NCBI GenBank assembly: GCA_938003725.1
Contig: CALKXX010000098.1
Span: forward strand, 1 to 7,534
Reading direction: 5' to 3'
Length of the DNA stretch: 7,534 nt
From: an uncultured Sphingomonadaceae bacterium
GTDB lineage: Bacteria > Pseudomonadota > Alphaproteobacteria > Sphingomonadales > Sphingomonadaceae
In this document: positions 5,574 to 7,534 of the stretch, in pieces
Numbering within the stretch: the first letter of the stretch is position 1
Layout: every line of letters begins with the position of its first letter
The notes under the pieces: model-generated
What the model saw: only the letters and a program-made list of their open reading frames with translations
What the model was told of the DNA's origin: nothing
Database searches by the model: none
Position numbers and translations under genes: made by a program

Positions 5574-7534
5574 ATGGGGTACAGGCTGGGCGTCGATGTT
5601 GGCGGAACATTTACCGACTTGTTACTGATTGACGAAACGTCCGGACAGACGTTCAGAGACAAAGTCCCCTCGACACCCGAAGACCCTTCCCAAGCAGTTA
5701 TCAATGGCGCCAAGGGACTTTGTACCCGAGAGAATATTACGGCCGGCGAAATCGATCTGTTTCTGCATGGCACAACCGTGGCGACCAATGCGGTGCTTGA
5801 GAAGAAAATAGCCCGTGTCGGATTGGTCGTGACGGATGGCTATCGCCACATCATGCAGATAGCGCGCAGTTTGGTGCCGGGCGGACTGGCGGCCTGGATT
5901 GTCTGGCCAAAACCGGAACCTATGGCGCCGCTGGAGTGCACGATTGAAGCACCGGAACGAATGGACGCACGCGGTGAAACAGTGCGCGAACTGGACCGAG
6001 AGGAAATGCGAAAGCGGCTCACAAAATTGAAGGCGGATGAGAATGTCGAAGCGCTTACCATCTGCCTGATGAACAGCTATGTCGATGGCCGCCATGAACA
6101 GGCGGTAGCAGAAATCTGTGCAGAGGTTTTCCCGGATATCCCGGTTTCCATGTCATCCGAAATTCTTCCCGAAATGCAGGAATATGAACGTGCACTCACC
6201 ACCGTAGCGAACAGCGCCGTTCGCCCGACCGTGGCCCGCTATGTCGGCAATCTGGAACGTGAGTTGAAAGAATGGGGCAGCACGGCGAAACTCAACTTGC
6301 TCCGTTCGGACGGCGGCCTGATGTCGGCCGAGAAAAGTGCCAACGCTCCGGTTAACCTGCTGATGTCCGGTCCCGCCGGCGGTGTGGCAGGTGCCGTCTG
6401 GGTAGCCAAAAGCGCCGGGCATGGAAATGTGCTGACGCTCGATATGGGCGGAACATCAACCGATGTAGCGCTAATCGAAAACGGTGCCGCACGGCTGCAA
6501 CGCGAAACGTCTGTCGGTGACCTGAATGTCCGCGCTTCTTCTATTGATGTGAAGACCGTCGGCGCGGGCGGCGGATCGATCGCCTTTGTTCCTGAACTCA
6601 CCAAAGCTTTGCGGGTTGGTCCGGAAAGTGCCGGAGCGGTTCCCGGACCGGTTGCTTACGGCAAAGGCGGTGAGGCGCCGACCGTGACCGATGCGAATGT
6701 CGTTCTTGGCTATTTGCCGGAATCGCTCCTTGGCGGGACGTTCAAACTGGACCGTCCGGGCGCCGAGCAAGCCGTGCAAACCATTGCCGATGCGCTGGGC
6801 ATAGAATTGATGGAAGCGGCAGCCGGCATTATTGATATCGTGAATGAGAATATGTTTGGCGCATTGCGTTTGGTGTCCGTCCAGCAAGGATATGATCCTC
6901 GTGAATTTGCTCTGATGGGCTTTGGCGGCGCGGGGCCGCTGCACGCCAATGCGATGGGTAAATTGATGAACAGCTGGCCGGTTATCATCCCGCCTTCGCC
7001 CGGCGTACTATGTGCCTATGGAGATGCCACCACGCGCCAACGGGTCGAAACACAAAGAAGCTTCAACACGCTCGTCCCCAATACCAATGACGAGGAAGTG
7101 AGCAGCGTGATTGACGAAATCATGGCTCAAGTAACGGACGAACTCGCCGCAGAAGGCGTCTCACCCACTGATCAGGAACATCTTGTAGAAATCGACATCC
7201 GCTACGCCGGTCAGGCTTTTGAAGTCCCCCTATCCAGCCCCAAAGACTGCACGATTGCAGAGTTGGTTGAGCGCTTCGATACCGAACATAAACGGCTGTT
7301 CACATTCAACCTGCCTGATACCGCGCATGAAATCGTCAATATTCGAGCGATAGCCCTGGGCAAAGCGTCGGAGGTTAAACCGCCGAATATTGAAATCGGC
7401 GATGCCGATCCCTCAGCGGCGAAAACGCGGGATCACAAATTATATATGGATGGAAAGATGCAGGACGCCGTCATCTATGACCGCGCGAAGTTGAAAGCTG
7501 GCAATAAAATTCTAGGGCCTGCGATTGTGACGGA
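5574..7534 (+). CDS. hyuA: Hydantoinase A / 5-oxoprolinase-type ATP-dependent subunit (3' end cut off by window edge)
   Basis: From ATG 5574, 653 codons are open to the right edge; typical members are about 680-720 residues, so only a short C-terminal part is missing. The ASKHA-type ATPase elements are all present: phosphate-binding LGVDVGGTFTD (5-15), HGTTVATNAV (65-74), MSGPAGGVAGA (264-274), the second phosphate/adenosine-type LDMGGTSTDVAL (289-300), the glycine-rich VGAGGGSIAFV, ESAGAVPGPVAYG, PTVTDANVVLGYLP, FGGAGPLHA (450-458) and PPSPGVLCAYG. Family members (HyuA, OplA N-terminal part, acetone and acetophenone carboxylase subunits, caprolactamase) use ATP to phosphorylate a substrate oxygen, driving ring opening of hydantoins and lactams or carboxylation. 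They normally work with a HyuB partner, expected just downstream. The ribosome binding site is only a loose AGAGAGAG (5561-5568). Which substrate it serves is unknown. The symbol denotes the family, not a proven hydantoinase. Confidence 0.93.
   Translation, partial: MGYRLGVDVGGTFTDLLLIDETSGQTFRDKVPSTPEDPSQAVINGAKGLCTRENITAGEIDLFLHGTTVATNAVLEKKIARVGLVVTDGYRHIMQIARSLVPGGLAAWIVWPKPEPMAPLECTIEAPERMDARGETVRELDREEMRKRLTKLKADENVEALTICLMNSYVDGRHEQAVAEICAEVFPDIPVSMSSEILPEMQEYERALTTVANSAVRPTVARYVGNLERELKEWGSTAKLNLLRSDGGLMSAEKSANAPVNLLMSGPAGGVAGAVWVAKSAGHGNVLTLDMGGTSTDVALIENGAARLQRETSVGDLNVRASSIDVKTVGAGGGSIAFVPELTKALRVGPESAGAVPGPVAYGKGGEAPTVTDANVVLGYLPESLLGGTFKLDRPGAEQAVQTIADALGIELMEAAAGIIDIVNENMFGALRLVSVQQGYDPREFALMGFGGAGPLHANAMGKLMNSWPVIIPPSPGVLCAYGDATTRQRVETQRSFNTLVPNTNDEEVSSVIDEIMAQVTDELAAEGVSPTDQEHLVEIDIRYAGQAFEVPLSSPKDCTIAELVERFDTEHKRLFTFNLPDTAHEIVNIRAIALGKASEVKPPNIEIGDADPSAAKTRDHKLYMDGKMQDAVIYDRAKLKAGNKILGPAIVT

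Noticed and set aside
5459..5788. N-terminal extension of the CoA-transferase frame
   Set aside because: It would run through two operators and into the start of the hydantoinase gene. ATG 5458 has a good ribosome binding site and matches the family N-terminus.

Overview
The window looks like a catabolic gene cluster from an alphaproteobacterium, most likely a member of the Sphingomonadales. The reasons are a TonB-dependent receptor of sphingomonad type, moderate GC content, and the combination of outer-membrane receptor, FCD-type GntR regulator, family III CoA-transferase and HyuA-type hydantoinase. The genus assignment is inference. The DNA is densely coding, with no RNA gene, insertion sequence, CRISPR array or long non-coding stretch.

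Layout: a minus-strand block reads from 3496 down to the left edge. It holds an Asp/Glu/hydantoin racemase-fold protein (3496-2744), two tandem NTF2/SnoaL-like small proteins (2744-2313 and 2313-1915), and a TonB-dependent receptor (1852 to beyond base 1, C-terminus cut off). The first three genes overlap stop-to-start by one base and must form one transcription unit. The receptor follows after 62 bases without a convincing terminator. Divergent to this block is a GntR-family regulator (3612-4274, plus strand). It converges with a family III CoA-transferase (5458-4277, minus) with only two bases between the stop codons. Divergent to the CoA-transferase is a hydantoinase A/oxoprolinase-type ATPase subunit (5574 to beyond the right edge, plus).

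Three copies of the GntR-type palindrome TTGTATACAA (two exact, one 9/10) lie in the two divergent intergenic regions and nowhere else in the window. They tie the regulator to its own promoter, to the racemase/NTF2/receptor block and to the CoA-transferase/hydantoinase pair. The simplest reading is one substrate-inducible regulon: uptake through the outer-membrane receptor, ATP-dependent ring opening or carboxylation by the HyuA-type enzyme (its HyuB partner is expected downstream), CoA activation by the CoA-transferase, and an isomerisation or related step by the racemase-fold and NTF2-fold proteins. The substrate cannot be named from the sequence.

The most unusual element is the racemase-fold protein. 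It has Thr and Ser where the family has its two catalytic cysteines, and no cysteine anywhere, so it is unlikely to be an ordinary racemase.
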